64,000 bases of DNA from an uncultured Collinsella sp. (GCA_900538305.1 UPXY01000007.1:1-64000); one strand, 5' to 3'; shown: positions 53,082 through 62,375, counted from the first letter of the stretch. The notes: a model not told the origin generated them from the letters alone. A program made the numbers and translations.

Positions 53082-53339
53082 ATGCCTAAAGGCTTTGAGT
53101 GGATCGTCATTCTGATCATCGCCCTGCTCATCTTCGGACCCAAGGCGCTTCCGCAGCTCGGCAAGTCGCTGGGTGCCACGGTGAAGGGTCTTCGCGAGGG
53201 TATGTCCGGCAAGGGCGACGAGGAGGCCGCTCCCGTCGAGGAGAGCGAGGAGGATCGCGAGATCCGCGAGCTCGAAGAGAAGCTTGCCGAGGCCAAGAAG
53301 AAGAAAGAGTCCGAAGGCGAAAGCCCCATTTCGGAGTAG
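53082..53339 (+). CDS. tatA: Sec-independent translocase subunit TatA
   Basis: The 85-residue protein forms the pore-like part of the twin-arginine export system. The membrane segment (WIVILIIALLIF, residues 6-18) is followed by the hinge FGPKALPQLGKSLG and an amphipathic helix, then a charged tail (EEDREIRELEEKLAEAKKKKE). TTGGAGG precedes the ATG at 53082. tatC is not in the window. Confidence 0.93.
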   Translation: MPKGFEWIVILIIALLIFGPKALPQLGKSLGATVKGLREGMSGKGDEEAAPVEESEEDREIRELEEKLAEAKKKKESEGESPISE

Positions 53340-53444
53340 CTTTGTTCTTCCTATAGAACGTTTGCGGCCGGCTACCCGAATGGGGCGTCGGCCGTTATTA
53401 TGTGTACGCACATCGAGCTAGCATAGATGCAAGGAGCCTGCTCA

Positions 53445-53918
53445 ATGGAAACGAATGAGATTGTACTTACCACCGAGGGTCGTCAGAAGCTCGAGGAAGA
53501 GCTCGCGTATCGCGAGGGAGACCTCACCAAGGAGATCGTCGAGCGCATCAAGGCCGCTCGCGACTTCGGCGACCTCTCCGAGAACTCCGAGTATGATGAC
53601 GCCCGCGAGGAGCAGGCGAAGAACGCCGCTCGCATCGCCGAGATCCGCGCGATCCTCGCGAACGCCAAGGATGCGGAGGATACCGGCCACACCTTCACCG
53701 TGTCGCTCGGCTGCGTCGTTGAGCTCGTGGACGAGAATGGCGAGGTGACCGAGGTCACGATCGTGGGTAGCACCGAGACCGACTCGCTGCGCCACCGCAT
53801 CTCCAACGAGTCGCCCATCGGCCGCGCAATCATCAACCACGCCGAGGGCGAGACCGTCGAGGTCCAGCTTCCCTCTGGCAAGACGCGCACGTACACCATC
53901 ACGAAGATCTCGCGCTAG
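53445..53918 (+). CDS. greA: Transcription elongation factor GreA
   Basis: GreA rescues arrested RNA polymerase by stimulating transcript cleavage. The 157-residue protein has the coiled coil with the acidic tip (ARDFGDLSENSEYDDAREEQ) and the C-terminal globular part ending with RISNESPIGRAIINHAEGETV. The start at 53445 is chosen for its AAGGAG at the right spacing; a Met 18 bases upstream overlaps that site. It is followed closely by lysS. Confidence 0.95.
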   Translation: METNEIVLTTEGRQKLEEELAYREGDLTKEIVERIKAARDFGDLSENSEYDDAREEQAKNAARIAEIRAILANAKDAEDTGHTFTVSLGCVVELVDENGEVTEVTIVGSTETDSLRHRISNESPIGRAIINHAEGETVEVQLPSGKTRTYTITKISR

Positions 53919-54050
53919 ACCCCGGGTCGAGCGCGTCGCGTGGTTAGGAGCTCCCCGGGTTTCGGCCCAGGGAGCTTTTTCGATTCTAATTCCGATCCCG
54001 TCGCTCAGGCGCTTGCGGGGTCACCCTGCGATTCGAGCAAGGAGCAGATG

Positions 54051-56054
54051 ATGGCAGAGCAGCAGGTACCGTCCACGGCCGATACGGTCTCGACGCTGAA
54101 CGACGAGCGCGCTCATCGCCTGGCGAAGCGCGCCGCGATCCTCGCGGCTGGCAGCGAGGCATACCCGGAGCACTCCGAGGTTACCGACTACGTTACCGAT
54201 ATCGAGGCGAAGTACGCCGGGCTCGCCGCCGGTGAGGACACCGAAGACGTGGTGAGCATAGGTGGCCGTATCATGGCAAAGCGCGGTCAGGGCAAGATCG
54301 CCTTCGTAGTGGTACGCGATACGACGGCCGAGATTCAGCTCTTCTGCCGCGTGAACGACATGAGCGAGGCGGACTGGGAGCTTCTGGGTGAGCTCGACTT
54401 AGGCGACATAGTAGGCGTGACGGGCAAGGTCGTGCGTACGAAGCGCGGCCAGCTTTCTGTGGCTCCTACCAAGCTCACGCTGCTTTCCAAGGCCGTGCGT
54501 CCGCTGCCCGAGAAGTTCCACGGCCTTTCCGACAAGGAGACCCGCTATCGCCAGCGCTACGTGGACCTTATCATGAACGACGGTGTGCGCGAGACCTTCC
54601 GCAAGCGCTCGCAGATCATCTCGGCGTTCCGCCGCTACATGGAGGACAACGCCTACATGGAGGTCGAGACGCCCATCCTGCAGACCATCCAGGGCGGTGC
54701 CACCGCGAAGCCCTTCATCACGCACTTCAACGCGCTCAACCAGGAGTGCTACCTGCGCATCGCGACCGAGCTGCATCTGAAGCGCTTGCTCGTGGGTGGC
54801 TACGAGCGCGTATTCGAGATTGGCCGCATCTTCCGCAACGAGGGCATGGATCAGACGCACAACCCTGAGTTCACGACCATGGAAGCATACCGCGCCTATA
54901 GCGACCTCGAGGGCATGAAGGAGCTTGCTGAGGGCGTCATAAAGGCTGCCGCCAAGGCCATCGGCGCGGGCGAGCAGATCGAGTACCAGGGTCAGACGAT
55001 CGACCTTTCGGGTACCTGGCCGAGCCGTCCCATGACAGAGATCGTTTCCGAAGTCATGGGTAGGGAGCTCACGCTCGATACGCCCATCGAGGAGCTGCGT
55101 GCCGCCGCCGTCGAATGCGGCATCGAGGTCAAGCCCGAGTGGGGTGCCGGCAAGCTCATCGCCGAGATCTACGACGAGCGCGGCGAGGATTCTATCGTGA
55201 ACCCTACGTTCGTGTGCGATTATCCCGTTGAAGTGAGCCCGCTCGCCAAGCGCTTCGAGGACGATCCGCGCCTCACGCACCGCTTCGAGCTGGTCATTGC
55301 CGGGCATGAGTACGCGAACGCGTTCTCTGAGCTCAACGACCCGGTTGATCAGGCCGAGCGCTTCGCCCGCCAGATGGAGGAGAAGGCCGGCGGCGATGAC
55401 GAGGCCATGGAGTACGACGAGGACTATGTGCGCGCGCTCGAGTATGGCATGCCGCCGGCAGGCGGTATCGGCATTGGCATCGATCGTGTGGTCATGCTGC
55501 TCACGAATTCCGCGAGCATCCGCGACGTGCTGCTCTTCCCGCACATGCGTCCCGAGAAGGGGAGCACAAGCGGTGCCGCTGCTGCGAAAGCCGCTCAGGA
55601 TGTCGCTGCTGCCGAGCAGGCCGCGAGCGCAGCGAGCCCCTTCGTGGAGCCGAAGAAGCCCACGATCGACTATAGTCGCGTGAAGATTGAGCCGCTTTTC
55701 GAAGACTTCGTCGATTTTGATACCTTCAGCCGTTCCGACTTCCGCGCGGTGAAGGTGAAGGCATGCGAGGCGGTGAAGAAGAGCAAAAAGCTCCTTGCGT
55801 TCACGCTGGATGATGGCTCGGACGAAGACCGCGTGATCCTTTCCGGCATCCACGATTACTACGAGCCGGAAGAGCTCGTGGGAAAGACCCTCATCGCCAT
55901 TACGAACCTGCCGCCGCGCAAGATGATGGGCATCGATTCCTGCGGCATGATTATCAGCGCCGTGCATGCGGAGGGCGAGGGCGAAGAGGCCGAGGAGCGC
56001 CTGAACGTTCTCATCGTGGACGACAGTATCCCGGCTGGAGCGAAGCTCTATTAA
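54051..56054 (+). CDS. lysS: Lysyl-tRNA synthetase fused to a C-terminal tRNA-binding domain
   Basis: The 667-residue protein is a class II LysRS (anticodon-binding OB domain about 55-180; motif 2 FRNEGMDQTHNPEFT; motif 3 GIGIGIDRVVML) with an extra C-terminal part. After an Ala-rich linker (about 504-540) comes a Trbp111/EMAPII-type domain (557-667: FSRSDFRAVKVKACEAVKKSKKLL, ILSGIHDYYEPEELVGKTLI, NLPPRKMMGIDSCGMI). That domain normally ends bacterial methionyl-tRNA synthetases and increases tRNA affinity. The start at 54051 suits AAGGAG. The OB-like domain order is continuous with no frameshift. Confidence 0.94.
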   Translation: MAEQQVPSTADTVSTLNDERAHRLAKRAAILAAGSEAYPEHSEVTDYVTDIEAKYAGLAAGEDTEDVVSIGGRIMAKRGQGKIAFVVVRDTTAEIQLFCRVNDMSEADWELLGELDLGDIVGVTGKVVRTKRGQLSVAPTKLTLLSKAVRPLPEKFHGLSDKETRYRQRYVDLIMNDGVRETFRKRSQIISAFRRYMEDNAYMEVETPILQTIQGGATAKPFITHFNALNQECYLRIATELHLKRLLVGGYERVFEIGRIFRNEGMDQTHNPEFTTMEAYRAYSDLEGMKELAEGVIKAAAKAIGAGEQIEYQGQTIDLSGTWPSRPMTEIVSEVMGRELTLDTPIEELRAAAVECGIEVKPEWGAGKLIAEIYDERGEDSIVNPTFVCDYPVEVSPLAKRFEDDPRLTHRFELVIAGHEYANAFSELNDPVDQAERFARQMEEKAGGDDEAMEYDEDYVRALEYGMPPAGGIGIGIDRVVMLLTNSASIRDVLLFPHMRPEKGSTSGAAAAKAAQDVAAAEQAASAASPFVEPKKPTIDYSRVKIEPLFEDFVDFDTFSRSDFRAVKVKACEAVKKSKKLLAFTLDDGSDEDRVILSGIHDYYEPEELVGKTLIAITNLPPRKMMGIDSCGMIISAVHAEGEGEEAEERLNVLIVDDSIPAGAKLY

Positions 56055-56144
56055 GCAACGTGCGCGTTTGCTGCCGTTACTTTAGACGGGGCGCATATGG
56101 GGCGCAAGCATCGTTGCAGGCGAGACTTCTTGGCAAGCTATTGA

Positions 56145-56187
56145 ACAAGAGCGGGGGCAACCGAATTTCGGCTGCCCCCGCTCCTTG
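56145..56187. terminator. Bidirectional terminator between lysS and the zinc-ribbon gene
   Basis: The arms AGCGGGGGCA (56150-56159) and TGCCCCCGCT (56173-56182) pair perfectly over 10 bases between the convergent genes. T-runs are short, so termination may be partial. Confidence 0.7.
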
Positions 56188-56247
56188 AACATATCGGTTG
56201 CGTATTGTGCGAGCGATAGTGCCTCGTGCAATGTGCGTCGGCGAGCC

Positions 56248-56832
56248 TTACTTCCGCCCTGCAAACGTTTGGAGTGCGCCAATCGCAATGCTCACGACGC
56301 AGGCGATGATGAAGAGCCAGCCGCCGAACAGAATGTCGACGCCGTCTTCCATCGTAATGAAAATGAAGATGAGGCCAAGCACGCCGGCGAGGAGCGGGGC
56401 GATGTTCGCCTCGCGTCCCTTGTACAGGAAGGTGGCGCCAAGAACCACGATGCCTGGGATGAGGTAATAGAGGTTCCTGAGCGAGCCATCGACGTGTTGG
56501 CCGAAGACGTCGATGCCAAACGTCATCTGCAAGGGGCTGACATCGACGAGGCCATACAGCCCGTACATCGGCAGGAAGAAGCAGACGATGAGCACCGCGC
56601 CGGCGATGGTGCGCGCGAGCGGAAGGATGCCGCCCAGGCTACCTGCAAGCGAGCCGAGCGAGGAGCCGCTGCTGATGGGAGAGGGCGTGAACGAGGAGCC
56701 GGAGCTTTGCGTGGGTACGGGGCCGGGTACTTGACCGGGCGCCGGAGCGCTGGGCTGCTGGATGGATGCGCCGCACGAGGTGCAGACCTGGGCGCCGTCT
56801 TCGTTCTGGGCACCGCACTTGGGGCAAAACAT
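56248..56832 (-). CDS. Zinc-ribbon membrane protein
   Basis: The 194-residue protein opens with a zinc ribbon (CPKCGAQNEDGAQVCTSCG). A Pro/Ser/Gly-rich linker leads to four hydrophobic segments (about 85-190, e.g. TIAGAVLIVCFFLPMYGLYGL). Such proteins occur widely in Firmicutes and Actinobacteria with unknown roles. AAGGAA precedes the ATG at 56832. Confidence 0.8.
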   Translation of the reverse strand: MFCPKCGAQNEDGAQVCTSCGASIQQPSAPAPGQVPGPVPTQSSGSSFTPSPISSGSSLGSLAGSLGGILPLARTIAGAVLIVCFFLPMYGLYGLVDVSPLQMTFGIDVFGQHVDGSLRNLYYLIPGIVVLGATFLYKGREANIAPLLAGVLGLIFIFITMEDGVDILFGGWLFIIACVVSIAIGALQTFAGRK

Positions 56833-57029
56833 GATGCATTCCTTCCCGACCGCCTCGCAGCAGCACGCGCGAGGACAGCCTCTGCCGTGGATTCCCCCTA
56901 TAGCTCCCATTATGCCATTCCGCGGGGACAAGTGAAGCTCTGAAATGAATGGCTTGTTGTAAGAGGGCGACTGCGAAGTGCCGCCCGAGATGATTGGATG
57001 CAGCTTATCGAATGCTGTGGCAGCGCAAG

Positions 57030-57329
57030 TTACTTCTTGCCGAAGAGGCTGCCGAGCATACCGCCGAGTCCCTCGGAAATGCCGCTAAGGTCGAATGTGC
57101 CGGCGAGGTCTCCAAGCGCTCCCAGATCGAGACCTTCGGGCAGCTTGATACCGCTGCCGGTGACATGCTCCTTGATGCCGTCGAGCACGCTGGAGAGATC
57201 GTTGCCCTCGAGGCGTTGACCGGTGATGTTCTCGATGGCACCCGCCGGATTCGCGAGCAGCTCCTTGATGGCTTCGGGGGCGTTGCCTATGTACTCGACA
57301 ACCTGGTCGATAACGGCCTTGGTATCCAT
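57030..57329 (-). CDS. Small hypothetical Gly-rich protein
   Basis: This 99-residue protein is not recognised. The first half (AVIDQVVEYIGNAPEAIKELLANPAGAIENITGQRLEGNDL) looks helical, and the end repeats Leu-Gly units (LDLGALGDLAGTFDLSGISEGLGGMLGSLFGKK). GGAGGA precedes the ATG at 57329. Composition and length recall short envelope-associated proteins, without proof. It stands between the zinc-ribbon gene and the sugar locus. Confidence 0.72.
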   Translation of the reverse strand: MDTKAVIDQVVEYIGNAPEAIKELLANPAGAIENITGQRLEGNDLSSVLDGIKEHVTGSGIKLPEGLDLGALGDLAGTFDLSGISEGLGGMLGSLFGKK

Positions 57330-57649
57330 GACGTCCTCCGTATTCGAGGTGGCACATACGCGCAAACTATACCGCGCGATCGCCTTGTGCGGTAGCGGTT
57401 CGGCTAGTCGAATGTTGTGGGGCAGAGTAGTCGATTATCGGATCAACGCCGAAGCCGCAGCATGGCAGAAAGAAAAAAGCGCATCCTCATATGGCGTTTA
57501 GAAGAATCGCTTGAAGAGATGCTGGCTAGAAGCAAAAACAAAGGAAATATCTGTGAAACACAGATATTAGTATTGAAACAAAAGTAGATTTAGCTATATT
57601 GAATTTGGTGGTCCGTTTACGGCGATTGATCGAAGGGACGAATCCAAAG
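57330..57649. promoter_or_regulatory. Control region upstream of the aldo/keto reductase
   Basis: This 320-base gap is AT-rich. It holds an inverted repeat AATATCTGTG-AAA-CACAGATATT at 57546-57568 and the motif CCGTTTACGG at 57613-57622. Both GAAACACAGA and CCGTTTACGG recur upstream of the aldolase at 61332. I see no gene. Confidence 0.6.
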
Positions 57650-58630
57650 ATGGATATGGTTAAGCTTGGCGATACCGGCATCGAGATTTCTAAGATTGGC
57701 TTGGGAACTTGGGCAATCGGCGGCGGTCCGGCATGGAACGGCGATTTGGATACCCAGGTGTGCATCGATACGATTCACAAGGCGAACGAGGTTGGGATCA
57801 ACCTTGTAGATACGGCTCCTGGTTATAACTTTGGTAACAGCGAAGTTATCGTAGGCAAGGCGCTTAAGGGCCTGGATCGCTCCAGCGTTATCCTCGAGAC
57901 GAAGTGCGGCATCGTGTGGGATCGCAAGGGAAGCCTGTTCAACAAGGTTGGCGATCGTCAGCTTTATAAGAATCTTTCTCCCGAGTCTGTTCGCGAGGAG
58001 ATTGAGGCAAGTCTCGAGCGCTTGGGCACCGATTACATCGATATCTATATGACGCACTGGCAGTCTGTCGAGCCGTATTTCACTCCTATCGAGGAAACGA
58101 TGGAGGTGCTGCTCGATCTTAAGCGCCAAGGCAAGATTCGTGCGATCGGCGCAGCGAACGTGACCACCGATCACATCAAGGAATACCTCCGCTGCGGCGA
58201 GCTCGATATTATCCAGGCAAAATACAGCCTGCTTGATCGTGCGGTTGAGGATGAGCTGTTCGATCTTTGCCGAGAGAACGACATCGTCATTCAGGCGTAC
58301 TCACCGCTCGAGCAGGGTCTGCTCACCGGCACCATCGAGAAGGGCTATATCCCGACGGGCGCACGTGCGAATAAGAAGTGGTGGCAGCCGGGTAACCTCG
58401 AGCGCGTTGTCGATATGCTCGATAGCTGGAAGCCCTTGTGCGAAAAGTACGACTGCGGAATTCCCACGCTTGCGCTTGCTTGGGTGCTTGCCCAGGGCGA
58501 TTTCATTTCGATTCTGAGCGGATCCACGACCCCTCAGCAGGTTGAGGAGAACATCCGCGCTGCACAGATTGGCCTTTCGAAAGAAGACGCCGACTGGATG
58601 CGCGAACAGGCGGAAGCGCTTGAGGACTAA
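57650..58630 (+). CDS. Aldo/keto reductase
   Basis: The 326-residue NAD(P)-dependent oxidoreductase has the catalytic tetrad Asp54, Tyr59, Lys85 and His136 (VDTAPGYNFGNSE; LETKCGIV; MTHWQS). The start (VKLGDTGIEISKIGLGTWAIGG) is typical of the sugar/aldose-oxidising subgroup. Its place ahead of a sugar transporter and regulator suggests it works on a monosaccharide. Translation starts at 57650, or two codons later. It lies downstream of the candidate operators described above. Confidence 0.9.
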   Translation: MDMVKLGDTGIEISKIGLGTWAIGGGPAWNGDLDTQVCIDTIHKANEVGINLVDTAPGYNFGNSEVIVGKALKGLDRSSVILETKCGIVWDRKGSLFNKVGDRQLYKNLSPESVREEIEASLERLGTDYIDIYMTHWQSVEPYFTPIEETMEVLLDLKRQGKIRAIGAANVTTDHIKEYLRCGELDIIQAKYSLLDRAVEDELFDLCRENDIVIQAYSPLEQGLLTGTIEKGYIPTGARANKKWWQPGNLERVVDMLDSWKPLCEKYDCGIPTLALAWVLAQGDFISILSGSTTPQQVEENIRAAQIGLSKEDADWMREQAEALED

Positions 58631-58713
58631 CTCTTGGATAGCGGGGCGGCGATAGTGCCGCTCTGCGGATTCCAGAAAAACCAGAGGCCAGGCATACGGA
58701 AAAGGGAGATGCT

Positions 58714-60159
58714 ATGAGGGCAGCGGGTGACGACAAGGCTTGTATGGGGGACGCGCCCAATAACGGGTGTGAATATGAGCCGAATAGCGACGCTCGGCTG
58801 GACCGTCTGCCTTCCACACGGTGGAGATGGAAAATCTTTCTTATGTCTGGCCTCGCTGTTCTGTTTGCTTGGAGCAACTACGTTAGCGGCCTCGTGCTAG
58901 CGCAGCTGACGGAAGTAGGCTGGGTTGACTCGACTATCAGCGCGCTCTTCACATCGGTATACATGGCTGGCATGTTCCTAGGCTCACTCCTTGGCGGTGT
59001 TATCGGAGATTCGATCGGTCGGCGCAGAGGCTATCTTGCGTTCGTTGGACTTCACACGCTGTGCATGTATCTAGCATCGATCGCACTCGATATCGTGACG
59101 CTAACAATCGTTCGAGGAGCGATGGGGTTTGGTCTTGGAGCCCTTCTTGTGACGATATTCGCAGGCTTTGCTGAATACGTGCCCGCCTCTTCACGGGGGA
59201 CATGGATGGGTCGCAATTCCTTCCTAGGAAATTGCAGCAATCCAATCTCATCGCTGCTTGCAACGCTCATTACGCCATTTGTAACCGCGGATATGAACTG
59301 GCGGTTGATGTTCTTAATCCCAGCGATTTTATCGACGCTCGTGTGGCTGTGGGCATGGAGGAGCTATCCGGAATCCCCTCGGTGGCTGGAATCAAAGGGT
59401 AGGCTCGATCAGGCGACGCGTGTTCTGGATGGTATCGAGCGTGAGGTAGAGCGGGAATTTGGTGCGCCTTTGCCGCCCGTGCCAGAGCAGACCTCGCATG
59501 AAAAAGCAGTGCAGCACGAGGCGGTTCCATATCGAGAACTTTTTCATGGTGACTTGCTTAAGCGCGTGATCCTTGGCGCATTCGTGCTAATCGCGATGAA
59601 TGTGACCGCTTATACGCTCATGACATGGTTGCCCACGATATTGCTGCTTAAAGGCATAGATCTCAACCGTTCGTTTGTGCTTTATACCGTTATGGCGATC
59701 GGTGCGCCAACGGGTGCATTTCTAGCTATGTTGCTCATGGATCGTCTGCCGCGAAAGCTCTTTGGAATTGGCCTTTTGCTTGCGATGTCGGTGTTGGGTC
59801 CCGTATTCGCTGTGCAGGAGAACCATGCCGCTATTTGCATTCTCGGTTTTTTCCTACAAGTCATTGTCGAGATGTACGTTGTCTTCTCGTCTGGAGTGTA
59901 CGTTCCTGAAATCTGGCCGACAGAGGTGCGAATGCGAGGGTCGGGGCTTGCGAACTCGATTGGTCGCATCAGCGGTATCATTACCCCATTCTGCGTTTCA
60001 TTCCTTCTGAGTGGTTTCGGGGCGCTGCCGGTGTTCGCCATGATGTCGGTCGTAGCGGCTTCCGCAGCAACTGTCATTGCAGTTCTTGGATTCGACACTC
60101 GCGGTATGACGGCTGAAGAAATAGGAAGCGTTACGGCAGGAGTTCATTCGCAGGCATAA
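58714..60159 (+). CDS. MFS sugar transporter
   Basis: The 481-residue protein is a 12-segment major facilitator permease of the sugar-porter type (LLGGVIGDSIGRRRGYL between helices 2 and 3; YPESPRWLESKGR after helix 6; PTEVRMRGSGLANSIGR). A central cytoplasmic loop separates two halves and an N-terminal hydrophilic extension of about 35 residues precedes helix 1. AAAGGGAGA precedes the ATG. It probably imports the substrate of the adjacent reductase and aldolase. Confidence 0.9.
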   Translation: MRAAGDDKACMGDAPNNGCEYEPNSDARLDRLPSTRWRWKIFLMSGLAVLFAWSNYVSGLVLAQLTEVGWVDSTISALFTSVYMAGMFLGSLLGGVIGDSIGRRRGYLAFVGLHTLCMYLASIALDIVTLTIVRGAMGFGLGALLVTIFAGFAEYVPASSRGTWMGRNSFLGNCSNPISSLLATLITPFVTADMNWRLMFLIPAILSTLVWLWAWRSYPESPRWLESKGRLDQATRVLDGIEREVEREFGAPLPPVPEQTSHEKAVQHEAVPYRELFHGDLLKRVILGAFVLIAMNVTAYTLMTWLPTILLLKGIDLNRSFVLYTVMAIGAPTGAFLAMLLMDRLPRKLFGIGLLLAMSVLGPVFAVQENHAAICILGFFLQVIVEMYVVFSSGVYVPEIWPTEVRMRGSGLANSIGRISGIITPFCVSFLLSGFGALPVFAMMSVVAASAATVIAVLGFDTRGMTAEEIGSVTAGVHSQA

Positions 60160-60174
60160 TTGCAGGTGAACGGA

Positions 60175-60180
60175 TATAAT
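60175..60180 (+). promoter_or_regulatory. -10 element upstream of the DeoR gene
   Basis: The consensus TATAAT lies 72 bases before the regulator's GTG start. A -35 is not clear. Confidence 0.5.
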
Positions 60181-60252
60181 GGGCGAAGGGTTGTTCAGAT
60201 AGAGCTTTGCCCTTTCGAACACCCGGTTTTCAAAGAGTAAAAGAGGTGTACT

Positions 60253-61011
60253 GTGGCCGCCCAAGATAGGCGTCGGGTTATTGAAGAAGAACTTGCCCAA
60301 ATTGGTAAGGTAGTCGTTTCCGATTTGAGTAAACGACTTGGAGTTACCGAAGAAACTATTAGGCGGGACTTAGAGCGCTTGGAGAACGACGGAGTTCTGA
60401 AGCGTACCTATGGTGGTGCCATTCCGAATCCCGGACGTACGCAATACACTGATGTTCAATACTACAAGCGGGCGGTACAGCGCGTAGAAGAGAAGCAAAA
60501 GATTGCGCGCAACGTGCTCCCCTTACTTGAGAACGCCAGCACAATCGCAGCCGATTCAAGCACTACGACGGGCGAGGCGATCAAACTGGTAAAAGATAGG
60601 TCGGATCTAACGCTGCTCACGAACTCAACGGCTGCACTCCAGGAATTAGTGGATGGCAAGATTGCCGTGGTTTGCCCCGGCGGAGAATTCCACCGCGGTA
60701 CCTTATCTTTGCGCGGGGAAGCTACGAAATCTGCGATACGCAAGTATCGCGTTGATGCATTCATCGTGAGCTGCATGGGAATTGACGAGAGTGCGGTATT
60801 CGATAGCCGTCCCGAAGAAACCGAGATAAAACGCGCATTTATTGATCAGGCGGCGAAGGTTATCCTGCTTGCCGATCATACAAAGTTTGGGCAAGTCGCC
60901 TTTGTAAAGGTGGCAAGCCTCGATAAGATCGACTACCTTGTGACCGACGAGGAGCCAAGTGAAGCGTGGAAGGCTGTCTGCGCGAAGCACGATGTCAAGC
61001 TTGTCTATTAG
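60253..61011 (+). CDS. DeoR-family transcriptional regulator
   Basis: The 252-residue protein starts with GTG after AAGAGGT. The N-terminal winged HTH (SDLSKRLGVTEETIRRDLERLE) is of the DeoR/GlpR type, and the C-terminal sensor domain has ADSSTTTGEAIKLV and the HTKFGQVAFVKVA segment that binds phosphorylated sugars. It should repress the neighbouring sugar genes until a pathway intermediate appears. Candidate sites: CCGTTTACGG and GAAACACAGA motifs. Confidence 0.92.
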   Translation: MAAQDRRRVIEEELAQIGKVVVSDLSKRLGVTEETIRRDLERLENDGVLKRTYGGAIPNPGRTQYTDVQYYKRAVQRVEEKQKIARNVLPLLENASTIAADSSTTTGEAIKLVKDRSDLTLLTNSTAALQELVDGKIAVVCPGGEFHRGTLSLRGEATKSAIRKYRVDAFIVSCMGIDESAVFDSRPEETEIKRAFIDQAAKVILLADHTKFGQVAFVKVASLDKIDYLVTDEEPSEAWKAVCAKHDVKLVY

Positions 61012-61331
61012 TATGCGGAGAAAGTGCTTCTCGCACTGACGTTGGGCGAACGTGTTGCATGGATCAGGGGAGGGAGCTCGAAATTCGAGCGCCCTCTTTT
61101 TTGTATTTGCTGGTAGGCGATATTTTCTTTCAGACAGCAATTGAGCAAAAAACAGATTCTAATGACCGTTTAACGTAAAAAATCGTCCGTTTACGGAAAG
61201 AAATCTTTGATAGAAAGAAATAAAAGTCCGAAACACAGAATTTGACCTATACTTACCAACCGAGGGGCGTTTGGAACGCAGGACCACCACCGAGCGCCTG
61301 ACGTCAAGATCGTGTTAGGTAAGGAGCTAAC
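61012..61331. promoter_or_regulatory. Terminator and control region before the aldolase-PTS operon
   Basis: The DeoR transcript ends at a hairpin (61070-61095, GAGGGAGCTCGAA and its partner) followed by TTTTTT. Then come CCGTTTAACG (61166-61175), CCGTTTACGG (61187-61196, 21 bases apart) and CCGAAACACAGAATTTG (61228-61244). TATACT (61248-61253) is a plausible -10. No gene. Confidence 0.6.
61068..61102 (+). terminator. Terminator of the DeoR gene
   Basis: An approximately 12-base stem with one mismatch (GAGGGAGCTCGAA/TTCGAGCGCCCTC) runs into six T residues, about 57 bases after the stop codon. Confidence 0.88.
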
Positions 61332-61973
61332 ATGCTGTATCAGGAGACAAGGGAAGAAGTTCTCAAGTACGCAGTCAAGTGCCTCGAGCACGGCCTCATT
61401 CATGGAACGGCGGGAAACGTTTCCATGCGCGTTCCCGGTGAGGATGCCGTCGTCATCACGCCGAGCGGCATTCCGTATGACACCCTGAAGCCTGAGGATC
61501 TGCCCGTCGTGTCTCTGTGGGGCGAAGTTATCGACGGCAATCTGAAGCCTTCTTCTGAGACCCCCATGCACACCGCGATCTTCCGCGCTCGCGAAAACGT
61601 GAACGGCGTCGTCCATACCCATTCCATGTATGCGACGGTTATGTCCATCATGCAGAAGGAGATTCCTGCAATGGTTCCGCCTTCGAGCGCTTTTGCTCCG
61701 GTTCCGTGTGCACCGTTCCAGCTTCCTGGCTCCAAGGAGCTCGCTGAGACGGTTGTTGCCACCCTGGGTGAGGATCACCTCGCCTGCACCATGCAGAATC
61801 ATGGCCAGATTACCTGCGCCCCGACGCTTGCTATGGCGTACAAGGGCGCCGAGACGGTCGAGGAATGCGCGCAGATTGCATATCTGACGTATCAGGCCGA
61901 TGCGATGGCGGGGCTTCCTGAGGACGCTCGCCTCGAGCTTCGTCGTCGTGCCCTGAAGGGTCAGGCAGTTTAA
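61332..61973 (+). CDS. Class II aldolase (fuculose-phosphate aldolase-like)
   Basis: The 213-residue protein belongs to the zinc aldolase/epimerase family of L-fuculose-1-phosphate aldolase and L-ribulose-5-phosphate 4-epimerase. Visible are the phosphate loop GTAGNVSMR, TPSGIPYDTL, and the zinc site His pair in VVHTHSMYATV with LACTMQNHGQI near residue 155. It splits or isomerises a keto-sugar phosphate. Combined with galactitol-type PTS genes it likely degrades the imported sugar phosphate. It is the first gene of that operon. Confidence 0.9.
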   Translation: MLYQETREEVLKYAVKCLEHGLIHGTAGNVSMRVPGEDAVVITPSGIPYDTLKPEDLPVVSLWGEVIDGNLKPSSETPMHTAIFRARENVNGVVHTHSMYATVMSIMQKEIPAMVPPSSAFAPVPCAPFQLPGSKELAETVVATLGEDHLACTMQNHGQITCAPTLAMAYKGAETVEECAQIAYLTYQADAMAGLPEDARLELRRRALKGQAV

Positions 61974-62025
61974 ACTTCGTTGTTGGCTATTGGGTAGGCA
62001 CACGTATCGGAAAGGACGTGCACTC

Positions 62026-62334
62026 ATGAAGGAATTTCGAATTCTAGGTGTTTGCGGAGCCGGTCTCTCCACCTCCACGACGGTGGCGCGCACCCTGCAG
62101 GTTGGTATGCAGGAGCGCAATATGCCTGCGCAGATTCGCACCTGCAGCGTTCAGGAAGCCACGGGCACCATCGAGGGCTATCAGCCCGATGTGATCCTTG
62201 CCACAGTGGCGACCACTTCGTTCGAGAACCCCAGCGACGCGAGGGTGTTCTCGGGCGTGCCGCTGCTGACGGGTATCGGTTCCGACGAGCTTCTCGATGA
62301 GATCGTCGAGTACCTCAAGAGCATTTCCGCCTAA
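62026..62334 (+). CDS. PTS galactitol-family EIIB component
   Basis: The 102-residue EIIB has the phosphate-accepting Cys10 in VCGAGLSTSTTVA, matching the galactitol (Gat) family. AAAGGAC precedes the ATG. It lies between the aldolase and the EIIC gene. An EIIA is not seen before the window ends. Confidence 0.9.
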   Translation: MKEFRILGVCGAGLSTSTTVARTLQVGMQERNMPAQIRTCSVQEATGTIEGYQPDVILATVATTSFENPSDARVFSGVPLLTGIGSDELLDEIVEYLKSISA

Positions 62335-62375
62335 GCGCGTGCCGATTCATGCAAATTTGAAAAGGGGGTTAGTAC

